A stretch of 64,000 nucleotides of DNA from an uncultured Bacteroidales bacterium (GCA_900317955.1 ONIP01000004.1:1-64000), one strand, 5' to 3'. Shown: positions 23,059 to 31,668, counted from the stretch's first letter. Made by a program: numbers and translations. Notes: generated by a model not told the origin, from the sequence alone.

Positions 23059-24399
23059 ATGCTCAAGAAATTATTCGGATTCGATTCCGCAGTACATAAT
23101 GTCAGGACTGAAATCATCGCCGGCATCACCACCTTCTTAGCCATGGCCTACATTCTGGCCGTGAACCCCGGCATCTTCAGTGCCCTTGCCGACCAAGGCA
23201 TGCCAACCACGGCAGTATTCACCGCCACCGCACTGGCCGCCATCATCGGCACCCTCGTCATGGCAATCTATGCCAAGAAACCTTTCGCCCTTGCTCCGGG
23301 CATGGGTCTCAACGCCTTCTTCGTCTTTGGTGTCTGCCTTGGCATGGGTCATTCCTGGCAATTCGCCCTTACCGCCATCTTCCTTGAGGGTATCATCTTC
23401 ATCATCCTCACCCTCACCAAGGTGCGTCAGTGGATTGTCGACGCCATCCCGATGAACCTCCGCCATGCCATCGGCGCCGGTATCGGCCTCTTCATCGCCT
23501 TCATCGGACTCAAGAACGGCGGCATCATCGTCGACGACGCTGCCACCCTTGTCCACCTCGGCACCATCTGCCACGGCACCGCACTCCTTGCCGTTATCGG
23601 CATCGTCATCACCGCCGTGCTGCTCATCCTCAAGGTTCCCGGCAACATCCTCATCGGCATCATCGCCACTGCCCTCCTCGGCATGCTCCCCGTCTGGCAG
23701 ATTCCTGCCGACGACGGCACCATCACCTACGGCGCTCTTACCGTCTTCGACAAAGTGGTCGACGTTCCTCCTTCGGTAGCCCCCATCTTCTGCCAGTTCC
23801 AGTGGAGCGAAGTGCTCTCGCTCGACATGCTCGTCGTCCTCTTCACCTTCCTCTTTATCGACATGTTCGACACCATGGGCACCGTTATCGGCGTTTCGCA
23901 GAAAGCCGGCATGGTCGATGAGAAAGGCAACATCGACGGCATCAACAAGGTCTTCATGGCCGACGCTGTAGCCACCACCTGCGGAGCCTGCCTTGGCACC
24001 TCCACCACTACCACCTATGTCGAAAGTGCCGCTGGTGTCGGTGCTGGCGGCCGCACCGGCCTCACCGCCTTCTCCACCGTCTGCTGCTTCGTCATTGCAC
24101 TCTTCTTCGCGCCCATCTTCACCCACATCCCCTCGGCAGCCACCACAGCAGCCCTGGTCATCGTTGGTCTGATGATGCTCAGCCCCATCAAGCAGATTGA
24201 ACTCGACGACTTCAGCGAATCCATCCCAGCATTCCTCACCATCATACTCATGCCCCTGTGCTACAGCATCAGCGACGGCATCCTCATCGGTATGATTTCC
24301 TATGTGGTCATTAATGCACTGTGCGGAAAAACCAAGAAAATCTCCGTCACCATGTGGATTCTGGCCATCCTTTTCATCGCACGCTACATCTTCCTATAA
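23059..24399 (+). CDS. NCS2 family (AzgA-type) purine nucleobase permease
   Basis: A 446 aa inner-membrane transporter with about 13 hydrophobic helices. The opening FGFDSAVHNVRTEIIAGITTFLAMAYILAVNP is the signature start of the AzgA-like NCS2 branch (adenine, guanine, hypoxanthine:H+ symporters), and motifs APGMGLNAFFVFGVCLGMG, FIDMFDTMGTVIGVSQKAGMVDEKGN and GTSTTTTYVESAAGVGAGGRTG cover the substrate-binding helices. Its position after a Tsx-like channel supports nucleobase uptake. The start codon abuts the 9-bp repeat array and no ordinary ribosome-binding site is visible. Confidence 0.93.
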   Translation: MLKKLFGFDSAVHNVRTEIIAGITTFLAMAYILAVNPGIFSALADQGMPTTAVFTATALAAIIGTLVMAIYAKKPFALAPGMGLNAFFVFGVCLGMGHSWQFALTAIFLEGIIFIILTLTKVRQWIVDAIPMNLRHAIGAGIGLFIAFIGLKNGGIIVDDAATLVHLGTICHGTALLAVIGIVITAVLLILKVPGNILIGIIATALLGMLPVWQIPADDGTITYGALTVFDKVVDVPPSVAPIFCQFQWSEVLSLDMLVVLFTFLFIDMFDTMGTVIGVSQKAGMVDEKGNIDGINKVFMADAVATTCGACLGTSTTTTYVESAAGVGAGGRTGLTAFSTVCCFVIALFFAPIFTHIPSAATTAALVIVGLMMLSPIKQIELDDFSESIPAFLTIILMPLCYSISDGILIGMISYVVINALCGKTKKISVTMWILAILFIARYIFL

Positions 24400-24424
24400 T
24401 CCCCTATAGGCACGTAACAAACCA

Positions 24425-24457
24425 ACGAGTGGCATCCATCATGTGGGTGCCACTCGT
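24425..24457. terminator. Hairpin between convergent permease and umuC genes
   Basis: A perfect 10-bp stem, ACGAGTGGCA/TGCCACTCGT, with a 13-base loop lies between the convergent ends of the permease and umuC genes. There is no T-run on either side, so it may act as an mRNA 3'-end stabiliser rather than a classical terminator. Confidence 0.6.
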
Positions 24458-24520
24458 CCGTTATAGGGCATATTGCTTAAGATACAATTGGGAACAATTA
24501 TCATGCCACTACCGCTTCCC

Positions 24521-25822
24521 TCATTTCAGCTTTATAATATCGCTCCATCGGGTAGTGTAATTGGGGCTTTTAAACTCATGTTTTATTGCATCGGCAAACT
24601 GGGTTGACTTGCCTTTGCTGTCCCTCCCTCTGAACTGTTGCGACCCCAAGATTACCGTCTCTGTTCCGTTCACCTTGTTCAGACTGTCTATCACCTTGTT
24701 CAGTCGTTTCATTTTCTCGAACTGTTCCGCATCAAAGTCGAGGAAGTTGGTCTGTATTCCCCCGCCGGTATCCATGCTCAGCACTATCACGCCCGCCCGC
24801 TTGTACTGGAATCCGGGGCGGTACACCTTCTCGAGTGCCTCCATCGCTTTCTTCACTATCGTTATGCTCGAGTTGGAAGGTGTGAGCAGATTCACCTCGG
24901 CAAAGTTGTTATATTGTCCCAGGTCCTCGCGGAAAGGATTTGTGCTGATGAAAACGCCCACCACTGCAGCCACGGTGTTCTGCTTCCTCAACTTCTCCGC
25001 ACAACGGGCGGCATAGTTGGCGATATAGGTCTTTAGCTGGTCTATATCCCCTATCATGCCGGGGAAAGAACGGCTCACGCAGATACTCTTCTTCTTGGCG
25101 GGCTCCTCGTTCGGCACACAATCCTCACCGTTCAACTCCCGCCAGGTTCTCAATACAACCACCTTGTTGAACATGGCGTTAATCCACTCCCGGCTATTCT
25201 CGGCAAAGTCGTAGGCGGTATGTATGCCCATACTCTCAAGCTTGGTGGCGTACCGTCTCCCTATGCCCCACACCTCGCCGATAGGATACAGTTTCAGGGC
25301 TTTCTTTCTCTTTTCGCTATTATCTATCAGGCAGCAGTGATTGTAGCCCTTATAATGTTTGGCAAAATGCGATGCCATCTTGGCGAGTGTCTTTGTGGGG
25401 GCAATACCGATACTTACAGGTATACCCACTCCCTGCCTGACGGTCTTGTACAGTTGCTCACCCCATGCCTTCAAGTCCACGTTCTCCATACCTCTCAGCA
25501 CCACGAAAGCCTCGTCAATAGAATAGCGGAAATATTCCGGAGCCTGTTGCGCTATTATCGCCATCACCCTTGCCGTCAAATCGCCGTAAAGCTCATAATT
25601 TGACGAAAACACCGCTATCTTCTGGTCGGGGAACTGCTCGGCCAGCTTGAAGTATGGCGTACCCGCCTTTATCCCCATCTTCTTTGCCTCGTTGCTCCTC
25701 GCCACCACGCAGCCGTCGTTGTTCGACAGCACCACTACAGGCTTGCCGTTGAGGTCAGGCCGGAACACCCGTTCGCACGAAACGTAGCAGTTATCGCAGT
25801 CAACAACGGCAAAATAGGTCAT
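24521..25822 (-). CDS. umuC: Y-family DNA polymerase V catalytic subunit
   Basis: A 433 aa translesion polymerase. The palm and fingers begin FAVVDCDNCYVSCERVFRPDLNGKPVVVLSNNDGC with the first metal-binding Asp, and SIDEAFV carries the catalytic Asp-Glu pair. The helix-hairpin-helix WGIGRRYATKLESMGI and the little-finger domain follow, ending in the UmuC-specific tail. I take the ATG at 25822, which overlaps the umuD stop as TGATG; this keeps the family-typical N-terminus and makes coupling likely. It is expected to be SOS-regulated, but no operator could be defined by eye. Confidence 0.93.
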   Translation of the reverse strand: MTYFAVVDCDNCYVSCERVFRPDLNGKPVVVLSNNDGCVVARSNEAKKMGIKAGTPYFKLAEQFPDQKIAVFSSNYELYGDLTARVMAIIAQQAPEYFRYSIDEAFVVLRGMENVDLKAWGEQLYKTVRQGVGIPVSIGIAPTKTLAKMASHFAKHYKGYNHCCLIDNSEKRKKALKLYPIGEVWGIGRRYATKLESMGIHTAYDFAENSREWINAMFNKVVVLRTWRELNGEDCVPNEEPAKKKSICVSRSFPGMIGDIDQLKTYIANYAARCAEKLRKQNTVAAVVGVFISTNPFREDLGQYNNFAEVNLLTPSNSSITIVKKAMEALEKVYRPGFQYKRAGVIVLSMDTGGGIQTNFLDFDAEQFEKMKRLNKVIDSLNKVNGTETVILGSQQFRGRDSKGKSTQFADAIKHEFKSPNYTTRWSDIIKLK

Positions 25823-26256
25823 CAGTTCCAAGGTTTAATGGTATACACCACTACGCCCCACACCTCAAAGTCGTCCCCCTCGTCAATTCTGATGGGCTTG
25901 TACTTGTCATTGGCAGGCCTCAACTCTATATATCCTTCCTCCTTGTGGGTGGTGTCGAGATACTTGATAGTGAATTCGTTATTGATATATGCCACCACTA
26001 TCGAACCGTTGTGGGCCTCTCTTGCCTTATCGATGACGGCAATATCCCCGTCGTTGATACCGGCATCTATCATACTGTCGCCACAAACCCGGCCATAAAA
26101 AGTGGATTCGGGGTGCTTGATTAAGTCACGGTTAAAGTCGAGACTGTCCTGCAAGTACTCTTCCGCCGGGCTGGGAAAACCCGCCCGCAGCTCAGGAGCA
26201 ATCTGCAACTCCAATTCTTTGGAGAACTCACTATCAAGTAGCGTGATGCTTTTCAT
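25822..26256 (-). CDS. umuD: UmuD-like S24 self-cleaving mutagenesis protein
   Basis: A 144 aa LexA/UmuD-family protease fold. The predicted self-cleavage site is Ala25-Gly26 (RAGFPSPAE), the nucleophile Ser61 in VCGDSM and the general base Lys98 in EFTIKY, nearly the same numbering as E. coli UmuD (Ser60, Lys97). After RecA-stimulated cleavage the truncated form joins UmuC as DNA polymerase V. No DNA-binding domain precedes the peptidase domain, which distinguishes it from LexA. The stop codon overlaps the start of umuC. Confidence 0.93.
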   Translation of the reverse strand: MKSITLLDSEFSKELELQIAPELRAGFPSPAEEYLQDSLDFNRDLIKHPESTFYGRVCGDSMIDAGINDGDIAVIDKAREAHNGSIVVAYINNEFTIKYLDTTHKEEGYIELRPANDKYKPIRIDEGDDFEVWGVVVYTIKPWN

Positions 26257-26593
26257 TTACAATATGGCATTATATTAGAAAGGTGATATGTCTTAAAACG
26301 AGCCATCTGTGTTTTTATTGCCTATGGCCTGCGAATTCCACATCCAGAATGTTATGGTTGCCCCCTTCAGGGACAACAACCCCATGCAGGGGGTGAAGCG
26401 TAACGTAGCCCTTGTACGGCAACAGCTCCACGCAGTCCAGACCCTCTAGGGACGAAAGACTGAGTTCCTTTTCCCTTTCAGAGCCTTGAGTTAGATGCTA
26501 TCCATTTTATTTTAAGGGTTACTTTCATTTGAACGATTATTTGGACATCCCGACCCGTCCCAAATCATTATCTGTCATAGCCCCAAAAAAAGT
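26257..26593. other. Gene-free region with short G/C-rich palindromes
   Basis: No coding sequence is supported. The stretch 26345-26460 is richer in G and C than its flanks and holds several short complementary blocks, for example CCCCCTTCAGGG with CCCCATGCAGGGGG and CCCTCTAGGG. This resembles a decayed REP-like or mobile-element remnant, but no transposase is seen. Confidence 0.35.
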
Positions 26594-26627
26594 AATCGGG
26601 CCTTCACCGTACAGCAAAAGCCCGATT
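26594..26627 (-). terminator. Terminator of the 26.6-28.7 kb operon
   Basis: AATCGGGC (26594-26601) pairs with GCCCGATT (26620-26627). On the minus strand the hairpin is followed by ACTTTTTTT. It lies 27 bp after the lipoprotein stop. Confidence 0.85.
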
Positions 26628-26653
26628 GAATTGTATGTTTAACTACCTACACT

Positions 26654-28360
26654 TCATTTCGAAGCATTGTAGTCTTGTACCGCACGTACAGAACAACCTA
26701 AGTAACGGTGGTTATATTGCGTACTTATGGATGGATTAGCATTAAAGAAAACCAACATATAAGCATAATACATAGTACCTGAAACATAACTTGTAGTTGA
26801 ATGGTACATACCTGTACCACCCACTTGGTCAACTCGTCCCGCTCCACCGTTATTTCTTCTACCTGCTGCCGGTAAAAACAAAGCACCCCTATCTTCCATT
26901 TGAGTCCAGGCATCTCCATCGTAAACATTTTCCGTGTAATTTGATAATTGAGTAGAGAAACTACCATCACTGGAATAACTATTAACTTTAGGGTCACTAA
27001 AAACATCGGGAAGCAAAATAAGACCATGTTTTCCATTCACAGTTCCACACCCCTTTTTAGCACTGGCATTCTGTCGAGTACTAATCAAATAATCCCATTC
27101 TTCTTGTGATAATGTACGCCATGTATGAGCAACACTACTGGTACTTGAACTCGGTGAATGATAGATTACGTTATGCCAAGCCCAGTCTGCATCAGCATAA
27201 TCACCCTCTAAATTATAGGTCTGGTTATAACCCCAATTCACAGAAGTATTATTTGCATCATAAGTTCTTGGGCCATAATAGAAATTATTAGCAATCGTAG
27301 CCGTAGGCAAATCACCCTTAGGATGGTAATTATTGTAATGATTAGGTGCCCAACCATTTTCAGTCCAGCCGCTGGTTCCCCAACCAAAAAGACTAACGAC
27401 ATTTTGGTTAGCATATTCAGTACCTACATTCTGACCATCAGTCTCAACTGTATTCCACTGGTGTTCCATGAAACTCCATTTATCAGCCGACTTGTCATAC
27501 TGCAAGTTACCCTTAGAGAACCAAACTTGCTTGTTATCACCCACACTGAATAATCCGTTAATAGCACCTTCAGGAGCAGGAACAAGGGTGAAATTAATCG
27601 TATAATAGTTGTTCTGATTAATAGTCAAACTACTATTCAGGCTCTTGACCCAACGCTGGCTACCCGCATTGATGGTGATAGTCATGCTTGTGTAGGTCTG
27701 AGGCGGAAGGTAAATGTAATATGTACCTGCAGTACTTTCATTACAATTAAGTGTGACAGTATTTCCGCCCTCAGTTGGAGCAGTAAGCACTGGTGTCTCA
27801 TCGTAGTTGGCAACAAAATTGCCAGCAATTATTTTATTCGGAGTGTTAACAACAATGCTACTAATAGGAACGCTGGTATTAAGGTTCAGTTGAAGCACAC
27901 CGCAGACGTTCTTGAACGGAAGGTTCCTCGTTGAAGACTTGGCATACATCGGGGCATCGAAACGCTCAGCATTGAAATTCTGCACTTCAGGAAGGGCGAC
28001 GATATTATAGGCCGTTGTGAGGTCACAAGGGAATTTGGCATAGTAGTAGGTTCCCTGAGGCACATTGTCGCTTTCACCATTGGCGCGTCTGAAAGTGGCA
28101 ATCTTGTGATTGTCAGCATCGCGCGTGGCAACAAAATCAACTCCAGACGAAAGATCACCATCACCATAAATAGCAATATGATCACCGCTTGCACTCCAAG
28201 ACATTGCGCCGGTGCTACTGATCACTGTCTTGCCATTTGTTTGCGCGCTTTCGATAGTGGCGGTAAAAAGTGCCTCCCCATTATTTTCTTTCTGGCAGGA
28301 AGCAAATGCCAGAACCGCAGTGGCACACACTGCTACTGGTAATAAAATTCTATTCTTCAT
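26654..28360 (-). CDS. Fimbrillin-like surface lipoprotein with SUMF/lectin-like C-terminal domain
   Basis: A 568 aa lipoprotein with lipobox Cys22 followed by QKENNGE, acidic and Lys-containing as in surface-export signals. The first domain (to about 265) carries the same hallmark as its relatives, PMYAKSSTRNLPFKNVCGVLQLNL. The second domain begins LFSVGDNKQVWFSKGNLQY, then FGWGTSGW, LILLPDVF, GALFLPAAGRR and ends CSVRAVQDY; it is the same type as at 19.8 kb but with a longer insert. The start is uncertain: the ATG at 28387 overlaps the stop of the upstream peptide gene (ATGA), but the one at 28360 gives a normal signal peptide. Confidence 0.78.
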   Translation of the reverse strand: MKNRILLPVAVCATAVLAFASCQKENNGEALFTATIESAQTNGKTVISSTGAMSWSASGDHIAIYGDGDLSSGVDFVATRDADNHKIATFRRANGESDNVPQGTYYYAKFPCDLTTAYNIVALPEVQNFNAERFDAPMYAKSSTRNLPFKNVCGVLQLNLNTSVPISSIVVNTPNKIIAGNFVANYDETPVLTAPTEGGNTVTLNCNESTAGTYYIYLPPQTYTSMTITINAGSQRWVKSLNSSLTINQNNYYTINFTLVPAPEGAINGLFSVGDNKQVWFSKGNLQYDKSADKWSFMEHQWNTVETDGQNVGTEYANQNVVSLFGWGTSGWTENGWAPNHYNNYHPKGDLPTATIANNFYYGPRTYDANNTSVNWGYNQTYNLEGDYADADWAWHNVIYHSPSSSTSSVAHTWRTLSQEEWDYLISTRQNASAKKGCGTVNGKHGLILLPDVFSDPKVNSYSSDGSFSTQLSNYTENVYDGDAWTQMEDRGALFLPAAGRRNNGGAGRVDQVGGTGMYHSTTSYVSGTMYYAYMLVFFNANPSISTQYNHRYLGCSVRAVQDYNASK

Positions 28361-28383
28361 CTTATTCTTTACTTGAATGTTAA

Positions 28384-28548
28384 TCATGTAAATAAACCGG
28401 TTATATCTCCAGCTAAGTTATAGTCCTTTATTTCATCGGGGTTTTCTTCTACATTGAACTGAGACATGGTAAAACCTCGTTCAACACGGGCTTCAAGTCG
28501 CTCGACAACAGGAGCGGAATAAGCCATCCTTTGTTTCAATTTATCCAT
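28384..28548 (-). CDS. Small VERGF-motif peptide
   Basis: A 54 aa peptide translated from 28548: MDKLKQRMAYSAPVVERLEA followed by RVERGFTMSQFNVEENPDEI and a short tail, DYNLAGDITGLFT. The Y-S-A-P-V-V and VERGF elements align with the peptides at 21.4 and 28.6 kb. It has no signal peptide. Its stop overlaps an in-frame ATG of the lipoprotein gene as ATGA, and it follows the sister peptide gene by 29 bp. The function is unknown; an assembly factor, leader peptide or modified-peptide precursor are all open. Confidence 0.68.
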   Translation of the reverse strand: MDKLKQRMAYSAPVVERLEARVERGFTMSQFNVEENPDEIKDYNLAGDITGLFT

Positions 28549-28577
28549 AATAACTTGAAAATTAATTAATATTATTG

Positions 28578-28739
28578 TTAAATAAAATTACCTGTTGCAT
28601 CATTAGGTTGATAATCATTTAACTGGTCACTGGATTCAGGAACTTGCCCTTGCGGGGAATTTTCAAATCCCCTTTCAATAACGAATGCCACGGCAGTTAC
28701 TTTAGGTGTCTGGTACTCTTGTTTTTTTCTGTCAAACAT
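28578..28739 (-). CDS. Small VERGF-motif peptide, first gene of operon
   Basis: A 53 aa peptide: MFDRKKQEYQTPKVTAVAFV, then IERGFENSPQGQVPESSDQL and a tail ending ATGNFI. Over 20 residues (Y-Q-T-P-K-V-T-A-V-x-F-x-x-E-R-G-F-E-x-S) it is nearly identical to the peptide at 21362-21577, although the two lie 7 kb apart in different operons. It opens an operon of two such peptides and a lipoprotein. A TATATTTG -7 box lies on the minus strand at 28959-28966 with a TTG 17 bp further upstream. Confidence 0.7.
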   Translation of the reverse strand: MFDRKKQEYQTPKVTAVAFVIERGFENSPQGQVPESSDQLNDYQPNDATGNFI

Positions 28740-29348
28740 TATTTAAGTGTTTTAATACGAATTGTTACACAACTACATTACAGCCACTTTGGGACTTATT
28801 AATCCAAAAACAGCATAAATAGGGATGCGATAAAACTGAATATGAGAATAATTCAACTCCTCCCAACATAAGCATTCCCTCAAAAACGCCCGCAAAGAAG
28901 TTAACAATCAGTGCATTAAATATAAATTTACACATCATCTTCATATTTTTTCAAATTGCAAATATACACTTTTTTTTTTTGAACAATAAAAAAAGTATCA
29001 TTTTGAGGCATTTTTATTAGTGGAGGGGTCTATTGGTCAAATCAATTCCCTATCAAACCCATCGGAATAACGATTATATTACAGTACTTTCGCTGTTGTA
29101 TTTCATTTCTCGAATGCGAAACAAATGCACTTCAAGCGTTATTCAAAAGCGGGTTTTGCGAGTGTAGGGCGGCGGGGGAGCCTCACGGCTTTGGCGGTCG
29201 CAGAAATATGGAGGGGACTTTTTATTTGCTTTCATGTCGCGTCCCTATCGGGACACAATGCGTTGCCACAGATAATCACCGCACTGCGTACGGTATCATT
29301 CAAATCTCACCCCGTCGGGGTGATTGATAGAGACCCTCAACTATAGGG
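28740..29348. other. Gene-free region with REP-like palindromes
   Basis: No gene is supported in these 609 bp. The part next to the peptide operon (28740-28990) is AT-rich leader and promoter. From 29150 composition becomes G/C-rich, and three short palindromes follow: GTCCCTATCGGGAC near 29243-29256, ACCGCACTGCGTACGGT at 29279-29295 and CACCCCGTCGGGGTG at 29307-29321. Together they resemble REP or BIME-type extragenic palindromes. They could also terminate transcription of the hydrogenase-sensor operon, which ends at 29349. Confidence 0.5.
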
Positions 29349-30722
29349 TCAGATTTTTTCTGGAGGGTTGTTGTCGCCTATAGGGTCTTCGCCCCATACG
29401 GAGCGGGAGGCAGCGAGACATTCCTGGCGGGTGATGTCGTTGAGGCGTTCGAGGTGGCGCTGGTAGAAGACGCAGCGGGTGAGACCCACCTGCTTGCATA
29501 CGACGTCGGTGGCAAAAGCCTCGCAGGTTGGGGCGCCGCACATACCGCAGTCCACCTGCGGGAGGTACATCTTGAGTTTGTTGATACGCTCCAGTTTCTG
29601 GTAGGCTTTGGCGAGGTCCTTGTCGAGAGTGAGCATGGAGCGGGGCTGAGCTGGCTCGGCGAAGGAGTTTTCGATAAGGTAGTCTTTGTAGGCGTCCATA
29701 TCGCGGGCGCGGGCCACCTCGCCGTTGCGTTCGCGTTCGGCGGCTTTGCGGGCGCGGGCATACATGCGTTCGCCGCAGAGGAATCGGTTTTCGATGGAGA
29801 GGAGGGCACCGGCGCAGCTTTGGTCGCAGGCGCGCAGTTCGAGGAATTCCACGCCTTCCACCTCGTCGTTCTCAAGTTTGTCGAGGAAGTCGGTGACGTT
29901 CTGGATGCCGTCGATGGCATAGGAACGCTTGGCGCGGCAAATGCGACGTTCGCCGTTGGTGAGGGTGGAGAGGATGGCGTCGGCGGAGAGCTGCGGCATT
30001 TGCAGGGCGGTGTAGGAGTAGCCTTTGCCCTGTTCTTTGATTTTGCGGTATACTTTGTTGAAGAGAGCGTCCATATTGATGACACCGTCGATGATAGAGC
30101 GTTTCTCGCCCACGGGGGCTTTGACGGCGGCAATCTTGGCGGCACAGGGGGTGACGTAGAAGAGGCCTATCTCCTCGCGGGGCACACCGCGTTCCTCGGT
30201 GAGCATTTTGAGGACGTACATGGCGGAGATGTCGAGGGGGGCCTTGACGGGGATGATGTTGCCGACAAGGGAGGGGTATTTAATCTGGATAAGCCTTACG
30301 ATGGCGGGGCAGAAACTGGAGATGAGGGGTTCGTCGTCGTGATGCTGGTCGGCGTAGCGGTGTTTGACGTCGGCGTAGATGCTTGCCGCCGACTCTACTT
30401 CGAAGACATGCTTGAAACCGAGGTCCTTGAGGGCGGCATAGATGCGGGAGACGCGGATGTCGTCGGGAAACTGGCCGAGGAAGACGGCAGGGAGGAGGGC
30501 CACGGAGTGTGGGAACTCATGCACCATTTTGAAGTCGTCCTGCTTGATATAGATGGCATCGACGGGGCAGGCTTCGTGGCATTTGCCGCAGTCTATACAG
30601 CGGTCTTCCATGATGAATGCCTTGCCTCCACGGATGCGGATGGCTTCGGTGGGGCAGATTTTCATGCAACGGGAACAGCCTATACAGTTGCCTTCGTCGA
30701 TTTCAAGGGCGTGGTAAAACAT
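29349..30722 (-). CDS. Sensory-type [FeFe] hydrogenase-like protein (HydS, group C/D)
   Basis: A 457 aa protein. Two 4Fe-4S motifs come first (Cys13-16-19-23 and Cys42-45-48-52), then an H-cluster domain with ligands Cys138, Cys193, Cys299 and Cys303. The first signature reads SSFCPA rather than TSCCPA: the proton-shuttle cysteine is Phe137. The second reads TPCAAK and the third RACDQSCAG. A further cysteine cluster, DCGMCGAPTC, lies near residue 390. Loss of the shuttle cysteine and company with signalling proteins point to the sensory hydrogenase group rather than H2 metabolism. It ends an operon with an anti-sigma-like ATPase and a DRTGG protein. Confidence 0.85.
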   Translation of the reverse strand: MFYHALEIDEGNCIGCSRCMKICPTEAIRIRGGKAFIMEDRCIDCGKCHEACPVDAIYIKQDDFKMVHEFPHSVALLPAVFLGQFPDDIRVSRIYAALKDLGFKHVFEVESAASIYADVKHRYADQHHDDEPLISSFCPAIVRLIQIKYPSLVGNIIPVKAPLDISAMYVLKMLTEERGVPREEIGLFYVTPCAAKIAAVKAPVGEKRSIIDGVINMDALFNKVYRKIKEQGKGYSYTALQMPQLSADAILSTLTNGERRICRAKRSYAIDGIQNVTDFLDKLENDEVEGVEFLELRACDQSCAGALLSIENRFLCGERMYARARKAAERERNGEVARARDMDAYKDYLIENSFAEPAQPRSMLTLDKDLAKAYQKLERINKLKMYLPQVDCGMCGAPTCEAFATDVVCKQVGLTRCVFYQRHLERLNDITRQECLAASRSVWGEDPIGDNNPPEKI

Positions 30723-30743
30723 GAGTTTAGGGGTGTTAAGAAG

Positions 30744-31157
30744 TTAAACGAAATTGACAATCATTTCGACGGTGGTGCCGACGCCCACTTCGGAAGTGAC
30801 GTTGAGCACATCGACGTTCTTCTGCATGTTGGGGAGACCCATACCGGCGCCGAAACCCATGTCGCGCACTTCGGGGCGGGCGGTGGAGTAGCCTTCCTGC
30901 ATGGCTTGAGCTATGTCGGGGATGCCGGGGCCTTTGTCGGCAACGACCATGTGGATTTTGTCGGCTTCGATGTCGACGAGGACTTTGCCGCCGTAGGCAT
31001 GGGCTATGGCGTTGACTTCGGCTTCGTAGAGGGCGACGACGACGCGTTTGACCACTTGGGGGGCGACACCCAGTTGCTTGAGGGTTTTCTTGACGGAGCT
31101 GGAGGCGGTGCCGGCATTGGTGAAATCGCCTTCAATAACGGTGTATTCCTGATGCAT
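30744..31157 (-). CDS. Anti-sigma-factor-type HATPase (RsbW/RsbT-like)
   Basis: A 137 aa stand-alone GHKL ATPase/kinase domain. The N box is YEAEVNAIAHA, the G1 box DKGPGIPDI and the G2 box GFGAGMGLPNM, all in the order of the RsbW/SpoIIAB family. Such proteins bind or phosphorylate partner switches and sigma factors. No anti-anti-sigma or sigma gene is adjacent. Set between a DRTGG protein (20 bp gap) and a HydS-like protein (21 bp gap), it probably relays an H2 or redox signal; known clostridial sensory-hydrogenase clusters have the same partners. Confidence 0.85.
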   Translation of the reverse strand: MHQEYTVIEGDFTNAGTASSSVKKTLKQLGVAPQVVKRVVVALYEAEVNAIAHAYGGKVLVDIEADKIHMVVADKGPGIPDIAQAMQEGYSTARPEVRDMGFGAGMGLPNMQKNVDVLNVTSEVGVGTTVEMIVNFV

Positions 31158-31177
31158 GGTAAAGAAAAACTAAAGGA

Positions 31178-31519
31178 TTAATAGAGCGGCTGGATGCCGG
31201 CGTCGAAGAGCAGTCCACAGGTCTTGAACATAGAATAGCTGGTAGCGATAAGAACCATATCGTTGTCCTCGGCCAGTTCGACCATGTCGGGGGTAGGTTT
31301 TTTATTGCGAACAAAGACCACAATGTCGAGGGTGGCCATGTCGCAGGTGCGGATGGTCTGCACATTGCAGAGACCGGTTATGAGCATGGGTGTATCTTTA
31401 AGGGTGAGTACATCGCTCATAAGGTCGGACGCGAAGGCGGTGGTAACCTCTTCGTCCAGACGTTCCGAGCCGAGATACACTGTAGCGTTAAGCTTATCAA
31501 CTATTTCACGCAGTGTCAT
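31178..31519 (-). CDS. DRTGG domain protein
   Basis: A 113 aa protein consisting of one DRTGG-type domain: MTLREIVDKLNATVYLGSERLDEEVTTAFASDLMSD at the start and a hydrophobic core, DMVLIATSYSMFKTCGLLF. DRTGG domains are found in phosphotransacetylase and CBS-linked regulators and as single-domain proteins beside [FeFe] hydrogenases. It is the first gene of the three-gene operon. A TATATTTG box on the minus strand at 31562-31569 is a likely -7 element. The biochemical role of the stand-alone form is not known. Confidence 0.85.
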   Translation of the reverse strand: MTLREIVDKLNATVYLGSERLDEEVTTAFASDLMSDVLTLKDTPMLITGLCNVQTIRTCDMATLDIVVFVRNKKPTPDMVELAEDNDMVLIATSYSMFKTCGLLFDAGIQPLY

Positions 31520-31615
31520 AATATATTGTGTTTTACGTTAGGTAATGATAAAATGGATTTGCAAATATACGAAACTTTTTTCAAATAGACGTTAAAAAGA
31601 TAAAAAAAAATGAAA

Positions 31616-31644
31616 GAGGACGTCCAGATTGTCCGGACGTCCTC
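31616..31644 (-). terminator. Terminator of the 31.7-33.9 kb operon
   Basis: GAGGACGTCC and GGACGTCCTC form a perfect 10-bp stem with a 9-base loop. On the minus strand it is followed by TTTCATTTTTTTTT. It lies 25 bp past the lipoprotein stop. Confidence 0.92.
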
Positions 31645-31668
31645 AGTAGTATATCAATAAAAGGGATA

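Noticed and set aside
24521-26256. umuDC as part of the mobile element
   Set aside because: It lies more than 20 kb from the integrase with housekeeping genes between, and chromosomal umuDC is common in Bacteroidota.
26345-26460. Possible transposase pseudogene after umuDC
   Set aside because: No frame in this patch shows a recognisable domain or a reading frame of useful length; only palindromic fragments are visible.
29454-31181. Long plus-strand frame antisense to the sensory hydrogenase operon (575 aa)
   Set aside because: The minus strand encodes three recognisable proteins with tight spacing. The opposite frame crosses all three genes and has a biased Gly/Val/Phe/Asp composition.
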